This document shows, piece after piece, positions 32,887 to 41,637 of a stretch of DNA of 59,934 nt (position 1 is its first letter; every line of letters begins with the position of its first letter). A program made the position numbers and the translations under genes. The DNA is from Clostridium sp. AM30-24 (lineage in GTDB: Bacteria; Bacillota; Clostridia; Lachnospirales; Lachnospiraceae), in NCBI RefSeq assembly GCF_003480435.1, contig NZ_QUJB01000004.1:165016-224949 (forward strand), read 5' to 3'. Below the pieces are notes generated by a model, which was not told where the DNA came from, did no database searches, and worked only from the letters and a program-made list of their open reading frames with translations.

Positions 32887-32911
32887 AGTAGTAAATTCTC
32901 CGTTTACTACT
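32887..32911. repeat. Perfect inverted repeat at the int 3' end
   Basis: AGTAGTAAA and TTTACTACT flank TTCTCCG and touch the int stop codon. It could terminate int or serve as an integrase arm-binding site near the ICE end; similar AGTAGT motifs lie just outside (32876-32890). Confidence 0.5.
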
Positions 32912-34104
32912 TATGCAATCAGCCGCTTCATTTCTGTTATCGACGTTTCGGAAGTCGTATGCGCGTAATAGTTCAGTGTCATGTTGATGTTAGAATGTCC
33001 CATGATGTACTGTAATGCCTTTGGGTTCATTCCTGCATTTGCTAACGTGGTGCAGAATGTGTGGCGTAAGGTGTGCGGTGTCATTACCTTTGGCAATGCT
33101 ACCTTTTGCGTTTTGTTGTATTTCCTTACAAGCCCCCGGAACATACTTTCATAGTTGACCGCCACTTTTGGCAAGCCGTTCCGGTTAAGGAACAGAAACT
33201 TTGTGTAGCCCTCCAAAATAACAGGCTGTGCATATTTCCGTTTGTTCAGCACCCGCTGAAATGCTTCCAACACTTTTTCACTCATAGGAATAACCCGGTT
33301 GCCGCTTTTCGTCTTAGGTGTTTCCACATAGTAGCCCACGTCTGCAATCTTCAAAAGTTGGTGGTCTACATGGATAAGCTGTTTGTCTAAGTCAATGTCA
33401 GCTTCCGTCAATCCGCAGAGTTCCGAAATGCGAAGCCCTGTCCCTAACAGTATGATAATCTCGTCGTAGTATTTCTGATAGACTTTATCATGCTGCACAA
33501 AGGACAAGAAAGCCGCTTCCTGCGTAGGGGATAGAGGTTCCTTTGGTTCTGTATCATCTTCAAGGACTGTGTTCAACTGGAAGTCAAACGGATTTTTACG
33601 AATACAATCGTCCTGTATGGCTGTGTAAAAGGCAGCCTTTAAGGAACGCTTGTGGTTGTTGATAGTTTTGAAGCCGTAACCTTTTTCTTTCATGCGTAAC
33701 GCCCATTCCTTTGCGTCGGAGAGCTTCACATTTTCAATCCGGCAGGCTCCAAGTTTATCCTCCTGCAAAATCCGCATGAGCTGTTTTCGCCCCTGCTTTG
33801 TACCATGCCGCACATTTGCCCGGTGGCGTATCTGCTTTGCGTAGAGTTGGCAGACAGTCATTTTCTTTCCGATATGGTCGATACCGTCGTCAAGGTCTTT
33901 TTGGATTTCTTTCTCTTTTTCCCTCAACGCTATATCGTCGCGCTTTCCTGCCGGGGTTTTGTCCGTAGGCACTAACTTCCAAGAATAAACAAACTGCGGT
34001 TTCCCAAAGGTATCTATATATTTGTAGGCATATCTCCCGTCTTTTCTCTGGCTCTCTCCGGTGCGGAGAATACGATTTTTATTATCCCGTCTTTTTTCCG
34101 ACAT
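32911..34104 (-). CDS. int: Tn916-family tyrosine integrase
   Basis: ATG 34104 follows GGAAAGGAGC; the longer 417-residue reading lacks a signal. The 397-residue protein has the N-terminal arm-binding AP2-like domain (MSEKRRDNKNRILRTGES), a SAM-like core-binding domain and a C-terminal catalytic domain. Catalytic residues are visible: Arg in LGTGLRISELCGL, Lys in TPKTKSGNRVIP, HTLRH, GH in YIMGHSNINMTLN and Tyr in NYYAHTT. It integrates and excises the ICE together with Xis. Confidence 0.96.
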   Translation of the reverse strand: MSEKRRDNKNRILRTGESQRKDGRYAYKYIDTFGKPQFVYSWKLVPTDKTPAGKRDDIALREKEKEIQKDLDDGIDHIGKKMTVCQLYAKQIRHRANVRHGTKQGRKQLMRILQEDKLGACRIENVKLSDAKEWALRMKEKGYGFKTINNHKRSLKAAFYTAIQDDCIRKNPFDFQLNTVLEDDTEPKEPLSPTQEAAFLSFVQHDKVYQKYYDEIIILLGTGLRISELCGLTEADIDLDKQLIHVDHQLLKIADVGYYVETPKTKSGNRVIPMSEKVLEAFQRVLNKRKYAQPVILEGYTKFLFLNRNGLPKVAVNYESMFRGLVRKYNKTQKVALPKVMTPHTLRHTFCTTLANAGMNPKALQYIMGHSNINMTLNYYAHTTSETSITEMKRLIA

Positions 34105-34183
34105 CGTTATGCTCCTTTCCATAATGGAAAGAGCCTTGATATGCTTGACTACATTGTACCACATTCAAGGCTCGATTTCACTA

Positions 34184-34387
34184 TCAGATTGCGTCCACCG
34201 TATCAATCATTTTTTCAAACTGCTTCCGCTTAATCTGAATACGGTTTCCGTTCATCATTACCCAGTCCGGGACGGGATTTTCTTCTGCCAGTTTCCGCAG
34301 CTTGCTTTCTCCGATACGGAAATATTTTGCCGCTTCTTCTATGGTAAGAGTGTACTTTTCCCAAATCGGCACGTCGTTATTGTTCAA
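34184..34387 (-). CDS. xis: Tn916-type excisionase
   Basis: The 67-residue winged HTH protein ([20 protein letters not shown], then [16 protein letters not shown]) matches Tn916 Xis in length and pattern. It bends the ICE ends and directs Int toward excision. The ATG follows AAAGGGGGAC. It lies 79 bp before int in the same direction. Confidence 0.93.
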   Translation of the reverse strand: MNNNDVPIWEKYTLTIEEAAKYFRIGESKLRKLAEENPVPDWVMMNGNRIQIKRKQFEKMIDTVDAI

Positions 34388-34419
34388 TTTGTCGTCCCCC
34401 TTTCTTAATGGGTCAAAAG

Positions 34420-34805
34420 TTAATGTGTAACATAGGCTTTAATCGGACGGCTATTAGCGTAACCTCATGGGACTTGCACCCCTCCGGCGGTCTGCCGAAG
34501 CCCTACCCATTGCCTGCGACGCTTCTAACGCTCGGACTATGGCTGTAAGGAAGTATCATTATATATTCTGTGCGTTATCGCCCGCAGGGTGCTATCCCTG
34601 CTTTACGGTGTGGTATTTCTCGCTCGCTTTTCGGTTAAGAAAAAGGTCATGGCGTACCCACCGCATGGCTCGGCACAAAAGGAACGTATCCGATTTGCCT
34701 TATACTGCGTCGCCGTTCTATTGCGCCGCTTTCTTTGTCAAAGAGCAGAGAGCTGTTCTGCGATATGGAACGGAAAAGGGAGAAGCGTTCCAATACCGCG
34801 TTGGT
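34420..34805 (-). other. Non-coding leader-like region upstream of xis-int
   Basis: About 390 bp without a credible gene. It contains hairpins such as CTTCGGC/GCCGGAG (near 34482-34502) and GCAGGG/CCCTGC (near 34584-34601), and a TATAAT on the minus strand (34558-34563) without a good -35. The GC content is higher than the neighbouring cargo. It could be a structured RNA controlling xis-int; no known family is recognised. Confidence 0.35.
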
Positions 34806-35063
34806 TTATTCAGCCCTAAATGTGAGGATTGCCCTCATCAGTTTTGCTTGCAGCCTTTCGCGTATTTCTTCGTCTACTCCAAAATAAACATTTCCTCGCT
34901 CATCATAGAGCTTCCGCATGGAAAGACTTGCTATATAGCCGCTGAAATGCTGCAATACAATCTTCATTGCGTCCGGGTCGCCTTTGCTCGCCGCCAAAAT
35001 AACGGGATAGGGAACAAGGGCATTTTCCGGGTACTCGGTCGGTTTACCATTCAATCCATTCAT
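34806..35063 (-). CDS. ICE helix-turn-helix protein (HTH_16/PF12645 type)
   Basis: The 85-residue protein (VPYPVILAASKGDPDAMKI, then IRERLQAKLMRAILTF) matches the short HTH proteins that pair with the Tn916 Orf7-type sigma factor. It overlaps the sigma-like gene by 20 nt and ends before the non-coding region. A similar fold is encoded at 43941. It probably helps regulate transfer or excision. Confidence 0.8.
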   Translation of the reverse strand: MNGLNGKPTEYPENALVPYPVILAASKGDPDAMKIVLQHFSGYIASLSMRKLYDERGNVYFGVDEEIRERLQAKLMRAILTFRAE

Positions 35064-35484
35064 CAGCGTTTTCCTCCAAATATTTTTTTAACTGCTCAAA
35101 GGAGCTTGTCCGGCGATACTGTACCGTACTTCTTGAGATATTGAGTTGCTTTCCGATTTCTATATCAGTCAATCCCTCAAAGTAATACAGCAGTATAATT
35201 TTGCGCCGTTCTTCGGGCAAAGCCCGGATAGCTTCAAGTAGCAGTTTTGGGGTTATTTCTTTTCCTGCCATTTGATAAGACGGCTCTGCTTCTTCGTCTT
35301 GAAAATACTTATCGACGGTATAAAGTTGCCGTTCCTCATGCAAGGCAAGGTTGGAAAAAGTAACCTCCCGAACTCTGCGCCGACGAATTTCTTCATGGGC
35401 GTTGCACGCTTCGTTGTGCAGCACTGATTTACAGAACTTTTGAAACGCACATTGCTTTTCAAATTCCCTGCGATTAGGTGTCAT
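35044..35484 (-). CDS. ICE sigma-70-like regulator (Tn916 Orf7 type)
   Basis: ATG 35484 follows AAAGGAGGTG. The 146-residue protein has a region-4-like C-terminal domain (ALPEERRKIILLYYFEGLTD, then IGKQLNISRSTVQYRR), as in ECF-like sigma factors. In Tn916 the related Orf7 and Orf8 pair drives transcription needed for excision and conjugation. The longer reading (173 residues) extends beyond the ribosome-binding site and is not preferred. Confidence 0.85.
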   Translation of the reverse strand: MTPNRREFEKQCAFQKFCKSVLHNEACNAHEEIRRRRVREVTFSNLALHEERQLYTVDKYFQDEEAEPSYQMAGKEITPKLLLEAIRALPEERRKIILLYYFEGLTDIEIGKQLNISRSTVQYRRTSSFEQLKKYLEENADEWIEW

Positions 35485-35659
35485 GGTGTTCACCTCCTTT
35501 CTGCCGAAAGGCGGTAGTACCTCCCCTTTTCGCGGGATAATACAGGCGACTTTTTGCTTTGCCAAAAAGAGGACAAAGTTTTTGAAAAAATCTTCTGTAA
35601 ACGCAAAATACGCCCGCCCGAAAAAACTCGGACAGGCGCAGAGGAATTAAAAGAAGTAT

Positions 35660-35770
35660 TCAGATGATTTGACAATTCATATATATAGCCGCAATAACCC
35701 CTTGTAGGAGGCGGGCTTTTTTTGATAAGGTATTCCTTATCTGTATGTATTCATTCTTTCCTTTTTTCAC
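35660..35770 (-). CDS. Possible small ICE peptide
   Basis: A GTG at 35770 preceded by GGGAGGT opens a 36-residue frame ending LLQGVIAAIYMNCQII, with a basic start. A longer 69-residue reading lacks a start signal. The peptide is plausible but unsupported by any family. Confidence 0.3.
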   Translation of the reverse strand: MKKGKNEYIQIRNTLSKKARLLQGVIAAIYMNCQII

Positions 35771-35838
35771 AATGACAACCTCCCAATATACCGCCCCTGC
35801 TGATTGCATGGGATAGAGAGTGTCAAAGTGCTTTAAGC

Positions 35839-35875
35839 AAAAAGAAACGGCGGCTTTTCCATAAGCCACCGTTTC
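35839..35875 (-). terminator. Terminator of the bce cargo operon
   Basis: GAAACGGTGGCTT pairs with AAGCCGCCGTTTC (one wobble/mismatch) on the minus strand and is followed by five T residues. Confidence 0.75.
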
Positions 35876-36007
35876 AAAGGCGCGTGAAAATATGTCTGCT
35901 TTACGACGGCTTTTTTTCTTTTGCCGTCGCGCGGCAGATTTAGTCTATTTTATATCCATTTGTTATAATATTTGCAATATCTAAATTTATTCTCTGTGGT
36001 TATTCAG

Positions 36008-36496
36008 TCACTTTTTTCGCCTTACCAAAAACAAAACACAAGCAAGAGAAAATACAATACTACATATAATGTACGTCCAATTAAAAAATGAAATATTGAT
36101 TAAATATTGTGCAGATTGACTTTTAATGAAGTTAACATATGGCATATTGTTACCAATAGTTTCCATAACTTCAACAATGTTTGTCGGACTTAAATTATAT
36201 AAAAACGAGCCAAACAAATATAATGTGATTTTTTCAACGATAGATGGTAGAAGAATAGCCAATACATAAAACCAAATTTTGTATTGATTACAGGATTTCC
36301 ATAAATATATTGTTCCTAAAAGATACGGTATAATAGCAAGTAAACCGCCTAAAAGGGGTGTATATAAATGAAAGCCTAAAACAATAAATACAATACGAAT
36401 TAAAAGGTACACTCCTAAAATAATTATCCAGTTCAGTAACAATACCAAAATAGAATTTTGCTTTTGTCCGTTTGTTACGTTACTCTGTTGTTGCAT
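36008..36496 (-). CDS. Four-helix membrane protein of the bce cargo operon
   Basis: The 162-residue protein is polar for 15 residues and then carries four hydrophobic segments (about 16-40, 45-67, 72-95 and 130-157), ending in VRRKK. I do not recognise a family. It is the last gene of the AT-rich operon and starts 2 nt after the kinase stop, so it may assist the transporter or the kinase. It could be an immunity-type protein, which is speculation. Confidence 0.65.
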   Translation of the reverse strand: MQQQSNVTNGQKQNSILVLLLNWIIILGVYLLIRIVFIVLGFHLYTPLLGGLLAIIPYLLGTIYLWKSCNQYKIWFYVLAILLPSIVEKITLYLFGSFLYNLSPTNIVEVMETIGNNMPYVNFIKSQSAQYLINISFFNWTYIICSIVFSLACVLFLVRRKK

Positions 36497-36498
36497 TT

Positions 36499-37551
36499 CT
36501 ACACCTCCCGAAAGAAAGGACGTTCCACTTTTGGAAACGTCAAGGTTACGGTTGTTCCACCATAAGAATTAGTCTGTATTTCCACTTTTATAGTTAGGTC
36601 ATTAGCCATTTTTTGAACAAGGTATAACCCCATGCCTGTAGAACGGCTTAAATAACTTCCTGTATCGCCGGTAAAACCTTTATCAAAAACAAATGGCAAA
36701 TCCGATATGGGTATGCTCATTCCATTATCGTTAATAGATAAGATGATTTCTTCACTTTGTGAAGCTTCATTGATTGAGAATTGAAGAAAGGGAGAAGATT
36801 TTTTTTCAGCATATTTTACACTATTACTAATAATCTGTCCTAAAATAAACATTAGCCCTTTTTTGTCGGATATAATTTGATATTCATTCCCCAAAAACTC
36901 AATAGAAAATCCGGCTTCTTCAAGCAGAGTTACATTATCCTCAACTGCTTCTCGACAAGTCCTAAGAATAGATAGTGGTTCAAAATAATAATCTTTATGG
37001 ACAGCACCAAGCCGAGAAAAATAAAGGATTTGTTCAACATCTTGCCGCGCATGGTCACGCACGTAAAGCATACGAGTATGCACTAAAGGGGACATTTCGT
37101 TTTTTCGATTATCCAATAACAATGTCATAAGCGATAGTGGCTTTTTAATTTCATGCGCCCAATTTTCAATATATTGTTCATAGTCCGAAATCTTTATTTT
37201 CTGTTCGTTCACATATTCCTGCTGTGTTCTCAAATGCTGTCCCAATTCACGAACATAGGGACGTAATAACGCGGGTACAATTTCACATAGTAAGTATTCA
37301 TTAGTATCATCTGGTTCCAATAAAAAACTATGAAAAACAACATCAGCTTTGTTACTTTTTTTGATTGATATAGTAATCGGTATAGTAAGTGCAGCCAATG
37401 AAACAAAAATTATCAAGGCAACATAGCTTGTGAAATATTCCGGGTAAGCCAACCAAGCAAGGAATATAAAGAACAAATCCAAACACATAAATGTTATAAA
37501 CCAAATTCGATTAGAAGAAATAGCAATTAAAAGATTTTTCCATTTATTCAT
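36499..37551 (-). CDS. BceS-type intramembrane-sensing histidine kinase
   Basis: The 350-residue kinase has two close membrane helices (about 15-58) with almost no outer loop, then the phosphoacceptor box ENWAHEIKKPLS (His near 137) and an ATPase domain (N box QIISNSVKYAEK, G box STGMGLYLVQKM). This is the BceS/intramembrane-sensing class, which detects peptide antibiotics through its partner ABC transporter rather than directly. It overlaps the response regulator by 4 nt. Confidence 0.9.
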   Translation of the reverse strand: MNKWKNLLIAISSNRIWFITFMCLDLFFIFLAWLAYPEYFTSYVALIIFVSLAALTIPITISIKKSNKADVVFHSFLLEPDDTNEYLLCEIVPALLRPYVRELGQHLRTQQEYVNEQKIKISDYEQYIENWAHEIKKPLSLMTLLLDNRKNEMSPLVHTRMLYVRDHARQDVEQILYFSRLGAVHKDYYFEPLSILRTCREAVEDNVTLLEEAGFSIEFLGNEYQIISDKKGLMFILGQIISNSVKYAEKKSSPFLQFSINEASQSEEIILSINDNGMSIPISDLPFVFDKGFTGDTGSYLSRSTGMGLYLVQKMANDLTIKVEIQTNSYGGTTVTLTFPKVERPFFREV

Positions 37552-38231
37552 ATGTCCACCTGCTCTTTCAAACGGTATCCTTGCCCTCGCACCGTTTCTA
37601 TACGTTCTTCAAGCCCAAACTCCCGAAGCGTTTTTCGCAGCCGAGTAAAATTTACTTGTAATGCATTTTCGTCTATAAATTCTTCTGTTCCCCATAGTCT
37701 AATGCATAATTCTTTTTTAGAAACAATCTTAGGGCTATTTTTCAAGAGAGCAAGTAATATTTTTCCTTCGTTCGGTGGCATAAGGTAAGAGCTATTCCCT
37801 ACATAAATTGTAAAGGTATTCGGGTCAAGTAAAAAACCACCTCCATCAAGTAACCCTTGCTGTACCTGTTCTTCTTTACGTCGAAGAAGATTTTTAATTC
37901 GGGCAAGTAAACGTGACATATTACAAGGTTTTGTTAAATAGTCATCAGCCCCCAAGTCTAATGCGTGCAGTTCGTCCTGCAATTTATCTCTTGCAGTCAA
38001 TACGAGTACCGTACCAATCTGTTTAGCTTTCAACTCTTTACATATTTCAAAACCCGAACGAAAGGGAAGATTGATGTCAAGCAAAATTAAGTCGGGAAAA
38101 TATGCTGCTATTTCTGATACTGCGTTTTCAAAATCCGATAATCCAATCGTATCATATCCCGATTTTTCTAATAAGTTCAACAGTTCTTCTCGCATATAAA
38201 CATCATCTTCAACCACAACTATCTTTGCCAA
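37548..38231 (-). CDS. BceR-type response regulator
   Basis: A TTG at 38231 is preferred: AGGAGG lies 8 nt upstream, while the ATG at 38252 contains that site downstream of itself. The 227-residue protein has a receiver domain (VVVEDDVYMRE, phosphoacceptor Asp in LILLDINLPF near 50) and an OmpR/PhoB winged helix (about 130-225, FTRLRKTLREFGLEERIETV). It should activate the bce promoter at the palindrome 41265-41281. Confidence 0.92.
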   Translation of the reverse strand: MAKIVVVEDDVYMREELLNLLEKSGYDTIGLSDFENAVSEIAAYFPDLILLDINLPFRSGFEICKELKAKQIGTVLVLTARDKLQDELHALDLGADDYLTKPCNMSRLLARIKNLLRRKEEQVQQGLLDGGGFLLDPNTFTIYVGNSSYLMPPNEGKILLALLKNSPKIVSKKELCIRLWGTEEFIDENALQVNFTRLRKTLREFGLEERIETVRGQGYRLKEQVDI

Positions 38232-38268
38232 TATGTCCGCCTCCTTTCCCATAATATTTATAAGCCTG

Positions 38269-40419
38269 TTAAGAATTGGGCTTGTAATTGAGCTTTCCTA
38301 TTTCACGATTAGCTGTTCGAGCAACAGCCACACCGTAAATTACCATAACAAGAACAACAATAACAGCCATAGCAATTAAAAGAGGATAGGACTGTTCAAG
38401 GTGTGCCGCTCCTGAATATAAATATAGCTGCATGGCATATATCCCTACTGCTCCGCTGATACACGCTAATATAAGAGGAAGCAGGAAATACCATAATACT
38501 TGTTGGTTGATAGAACGCTTAATTTGTTCACGTCGTGCTCCTAAAATAGAGAGTGTTAGATACCTTGATTTTGTAGTTTGCATTTGCGTCAAGAATTGCA
38601 GGGCAAGTAATGCACACGCAATAATCAAAAACATAAATCCCATGTATAGTGTTGTATAACTTCCGGAAATAACATAAAATAATTGTCGCCCAAAATTATT
38701 AAGATAGCTTTCGTAATATAGACCAGATGGTTTTAACAAATCACGAGCTTCCATAATCGGTAACATTAAACCTTTTGTTTCAACAAGTTCATTAGGAATA
38801 CAAAAGTTCCAATAAACCATACAAGTGTCTGAATTTACAAATTCTGAATATATCTCATCTGAAACAATCAATGCAGTTATAATCTTGATATTTTCATCTG
38901 CGGTCAACCCTTTCATCGGTACGGAGGGAACAAGATAAAATGGTCTTTCGTTGATAGAAAGCGACGCTTCATTATTCGCCTGTGCGTCTGCTGCAATTTG
39001 ATTTAACAGTGTAACCGTTTCATCTTGAGCATTACCTAAAAAATCTGGGTTGAGATAATAGACAACTTCATTGTTCCCAAGGCTAATCTGTTCTTCTCCC
39101 GCGGCATCCAATAACCGATTATAGGAAGATACAGGAAGCAAATAAGGATAAGAACTACCAGTATCAATAAGACCTAAAAGGTTTAAGGCAGCAGGTTGGT
39201 CGGAGCCAAAACTATACATACCATCTTCTTGTGTGGCAGGGTCTACTACATCTTGAGGTAAATGCTGCACGATTTGTTTCCTAAATTTCGACCAATCAAC
39301 AGGAGAACTTATCCCATCCGAAGCAGTGGATTTTATATTTCCTATTTCCATACGGTTCAGATTTGATACATAAGGACGAATTTGTTCGTTGGAAAGATAC
39401 TTCTCAACAATTTGGTCGTTGCCCATTACAGTAAAGTCATAAACAGAAGTACCTCGTGTCAATTCACTTCCATATGACATTATGCGCACTGAGCCGTCGG
39501 TAATTAACATAATAGTAAGCATCATCAGAATGGACGCTACGCTGATTGAAATATATTTATTAACGACATTTTCATGCAACTGCCGTAAAGTAAATACATA
39601 AAGTCCTCTTGTGGCTTTGTGTTTTATAGAAGCTGCCCATATACTCAAAATTCTTGCAAGTCCTCGAATAAATAGAATTGTTCCGATAATTCCAAGTAAA
39701 ACGGCAATAAGCAGCATTGCCCCACTCGCAGCCATAAAATGCTCTACAACAATCCAGTACGCGACAAGCAAAATTACGGTGCCTATAGCAAACGATACGA
39801 AACTTACATATGGATTCCCTGTGCGTTGCTTTTTCGCCATCTCTCCATAAACAAGTTGATGTAGCTCTTTACGGAACAGCTTTCCGCATAGAACAAACAA
39901 TGCTACAAACTGAATAATCAAGAAGCCTAACGATGTGAAAATAGCGGCACTTACAGAAAAACTTAATTGGTGTGTAATGATACCATGCCCTACTAAACGC
40001 GCGGTTGTAAGACTTATAGCTTCGGATAAAAAGCCACCGCATACAAGCCCTCCTAAAAGAGCTAAAAACGACGTGATTAGCCCCTCTGTCATTATTTGAA
40101 TAAATAATTTAATCTTTGTCATTCCAAACATCAAATAAAGCCCCAGTTCTCGACTACGACATTCAAGTTGATATTTGTTTGCAAATACTACGAGAAAGAA
40201 CACAAATAATAAAGCACAAAGATAAACCGTCGGTAAAAGATTAGTAAGCAACCGTTCTACTGCGTCGCTCTCAATTTCACTTAAAAAACGTATTACGTCC
40301 TGTTGTCCAAGAGAAAGCACTATATAAAACATTGCTACGGCTGTTATCATTGTCAGAAAATAAATTAGGTTTTCGCTACGGCTCCGTTTGGCGTTTCGCC
40401 ATGTGAGATTAAAGAACAT
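38269..40419 (-). CDS. BceB-type ABC transporter permease
   Basis: ATG 40419 is chosen over GTG 40425 for spacing from GGGGAGGAAG. The 716-residue protein has ten membrane helices of the FtsX/BceB type and the characteristic large extracellular domain between helices 7 and 8 (about 310-600). The start NLTWRNAKRSRSENLIYFL is typical. Such permeases detect and remove cell-wall-targeting peptides (bacitracin, nisin, mersacidin). It overlaps the ATPase by 11 nt. The gene is much more AT-rich than the ICE transfer genes. Confidence 0.92.
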   Translation of the reverse strand: MFFNLTWRNAKRSRSENLIYFLTMITAVAMFYIVLSLGQQDVIRFLSEIESDAVERLLTNLLPTVYLCALLFVFFLVVFANKYQLECRSRELGLYLMFGMTKIKLFIQIMTEGLITSFLALLGGLVCGGFLSEAISLTTARLVGHGIITHQLSFSVSAAIFTSLGFLIIQFVALFVLCGKLFRKELHQLVYGEMAKKQRTGNPYVSFVSFAIGTVILLVAYWIVVEHFMAASGAMLLIAVLLGIIGTILFIRGLARILSIWAASIKHKATRGLYVFTLRQLHENVVNKYISISVASILMMLTIMLITDGSVRIMSYGSELTRGTSVYDFTVMGNDQIVEKYLSNEQIRPYVSNLNRMEIGNIKSTASDGISSPVDWSKFRKQIVQHLPQDVVDPATQEDGMYSFGSDQPAALNLLGLIDTGSSYPYLLPVSSYNRLLDAAGEEQISLGNNEVVYYLNPDFLGNAQDETVTLLNQIAADAQANNEASLSINERPFYLVPSVPMKGLTADENIKIITALIVSDEIYSEFVNSDTCMVYWNFCIPNELVETKGLMLPIMEARDLLKPSGLYYESYLNNFGRQLFYVISGSYTTLYMGFMFLIIACALLALQFLTQMQTTKSRYLTLSILGARREQIKRSINQQVLWYFLLPLILACISGAVGIYAMQLYLYSGAAHLEQSYPLLIAMAVIVVLVMVIYGVAVARTANREIGKLNYKPNS

Positions 40420-41191
40420 TTGCACTTCCTCCCCCCATTTGAGCCATCACTTGTAAAATACGTGCATAAAAATCTTCCTGTGTTTCATTTGGAATTTTAC
40501 GACGTAACTCATGGAAAATAACACCGTCTTGAATGAACAAAATACGAGAACAGAAACTCGCGGCGTTAGGGTCATGCGTGACCATTAGGATTGTGCGTCC
40601 ACGCCTAAGATTGATTTCCTGTAACTTCTCCATGAGTAAACGTGCTGATTTTGTATCTAATGCACCTGTAGGTTCATCAGCCAAAATAATATCGGGGTCA
40701 GAAATCAAACTACGTGCAGCAGCTACGCGTTGTTTTTGACCGCCCGACATTTGTGACGGAAATTTAGAAAGAACGTCTGTAATTCCAAGAAAATCTGCTA
40801 TATCTTTTAGCTTTTTTTCCGCTGTAACAATGTCAATATTATGAATTGATAAAGGCAATATAATATTTTCTTTACCAGTTAGATTATCAAGTAAAGCAAA
40901 ATCTTGAAATAGATAACCAATCTTGTTGCCACGATATTCAGCCAACTTCGTGCCATCAAAAGAGCTTATATTGGCACCTGAAAGTAAAATTTGACCTGAA
41001 GTTGGTTTAATTACCGTCGCAATACAATTTAATAATGTAGTTTTACCGGAACCACTTGCACCCATAATACCCAAATATTCACCATTGAGAACATTAAATG
41101 AAATCCCATTTAGAGCCTTTGTGGGGACACCATCTTTTGTGTAAACTTTATGCAAGTCGCACACTTCCAAGAGTTTTTCTGTATAATTCAT
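40409..41191 (-). CDS. BceA-type ABC transporter ATPase
   Basis: The 260-residue ATPase has Walker A GASGSGKTTLL, the signature MSGGQKQRVAAARSL, Walker B IILADEPTGALD and an H-loop VTHDP. It is first in the cargo operon (bceA, bceB, RR, HK, membrane protein). Its C-terminal extension (about 220-260) is typical of BceA-like proteins. It powers protection against antimicrobial peptides together with the permease. Confidence 0.93.
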   Translation of the reverse strand: MNYTEKLLEVCDLHKVYTKDGVPTKALNGISFNVLNGEYLGIMGASGSGKTTLLNCIATVIKPTSGQILLSGANISSFDGTKLAEYRGNKIGYLFQDFALLDNLTGKENIILPLSIHNIDIVTAEKKLKDIADFLGITDVLSKFPSQMSGGQKQRVAAARSLISDPDIILADEPTGALDTKSARLLMEKLQEINLRRGRTILMVTHDPNAASFCSRILFIQDGVIFHELRRKIPNETQEDFYARILQVMAQMGGGSANVL

Positions 41192-41264
41192 TTTTACACC
41201 TCGCCTTGTGGATTGTTGATTGTTTACCAGTTATAATTTTACTGCGTAATAACTCAATGTAACA

Positions 41265-41281
41265 CTTACATTTGATGTAAG
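41265..41281. promoter_or_regulatory. Palindromic operator upstream of the bce operon
   Basis: CTTACATTTGATGTAAG is a perfect 7-3-7 palindrome. On the minus strand a promoter-like TTGAGT, a 16-bp spacer and TATAAC follow it, and a second TTACGTAA palindrome and another TTACAT half-site lie near. The layout resembles BceR binding sites, which lie upstream of the -35. Confidence 0.5.
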
Positions 41282-41300
41282 GTTTTACGTAAGGAATTAT

Positions 41301-41477
41301 CTATTTTTTATTCCCTTTCCTACGTCCATCAGTAGGCTTCTCTGCCGCTTTGGGTATCAACCACATATAACCGATTTTTGAAACTCCCGGTATTCTGTTC
41401 TGTTTACAAAGTATCTGTACTCGCCGTTCAGAAATGCCCCATTTTTCCGCTGCTTCTGGACAAGACATATATTCCAT
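41301..41477 (-). CDS. Small HTH protein (excisionase/MerR-like)
   Basis: This 58-residue protein is encoded on the minus strand from ATG 41477 to TAG 41303-41301. Its sequence (MEYMSCPEAAEKWGISERRV, then QNRIPGVSKIGYMWLIPK) is a winged HTH of the excisionase/MerR-like type found in many ICEs. GAGGAAAGGG lies upstream. It is divergent from the XRE gene at 41638 and directly upstream of the bce promoter, so it may regulate either. Confidence 0.8.
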   Translation of the reverse strand: MEYMSCPEAAEKWGISERRVQILCKQNRIPGVSKIGYMWLIPKAAEKPTDGRRKGNKK

Positions 41478-41637
41478 AGTTCAACCGCCCTTTCCTCAAA
41501 CTTTATCAATATAATTATAATCGGATAACCGAATAATAGCAAGTGTAGGATATGCTCTATTTCTATCCATACTATGATGTGTGTAATCATATCTCGAAAG
41601 AGAGATGAAATATACAATGTAGTTGGGTGAAATGATT

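Larger units (their letters stand above)
35485..36007. other. Gap between the sigma gene and the cargo operon
   Basis: The 523 bp hold a possible 36-residue ORF (35660-35770), a hairpin terminator (35844-35875) and a second hairpin CGACGGC/GCCGTCG (35904-35929). A GC-rich segment followed by a T-run on the plus strand (about 35681-35721) may be another hairpin. I see no larger gene. Confidence 0.5.

Noticed and set aside
34440..34560. Group II intron fragment or tRNA-like structure
   Set aside because: A GTGCAAGTCCC stretch looked similar to a T-arm, but no domain V, no intron-encoded protein and no cloverleaf could be formed.
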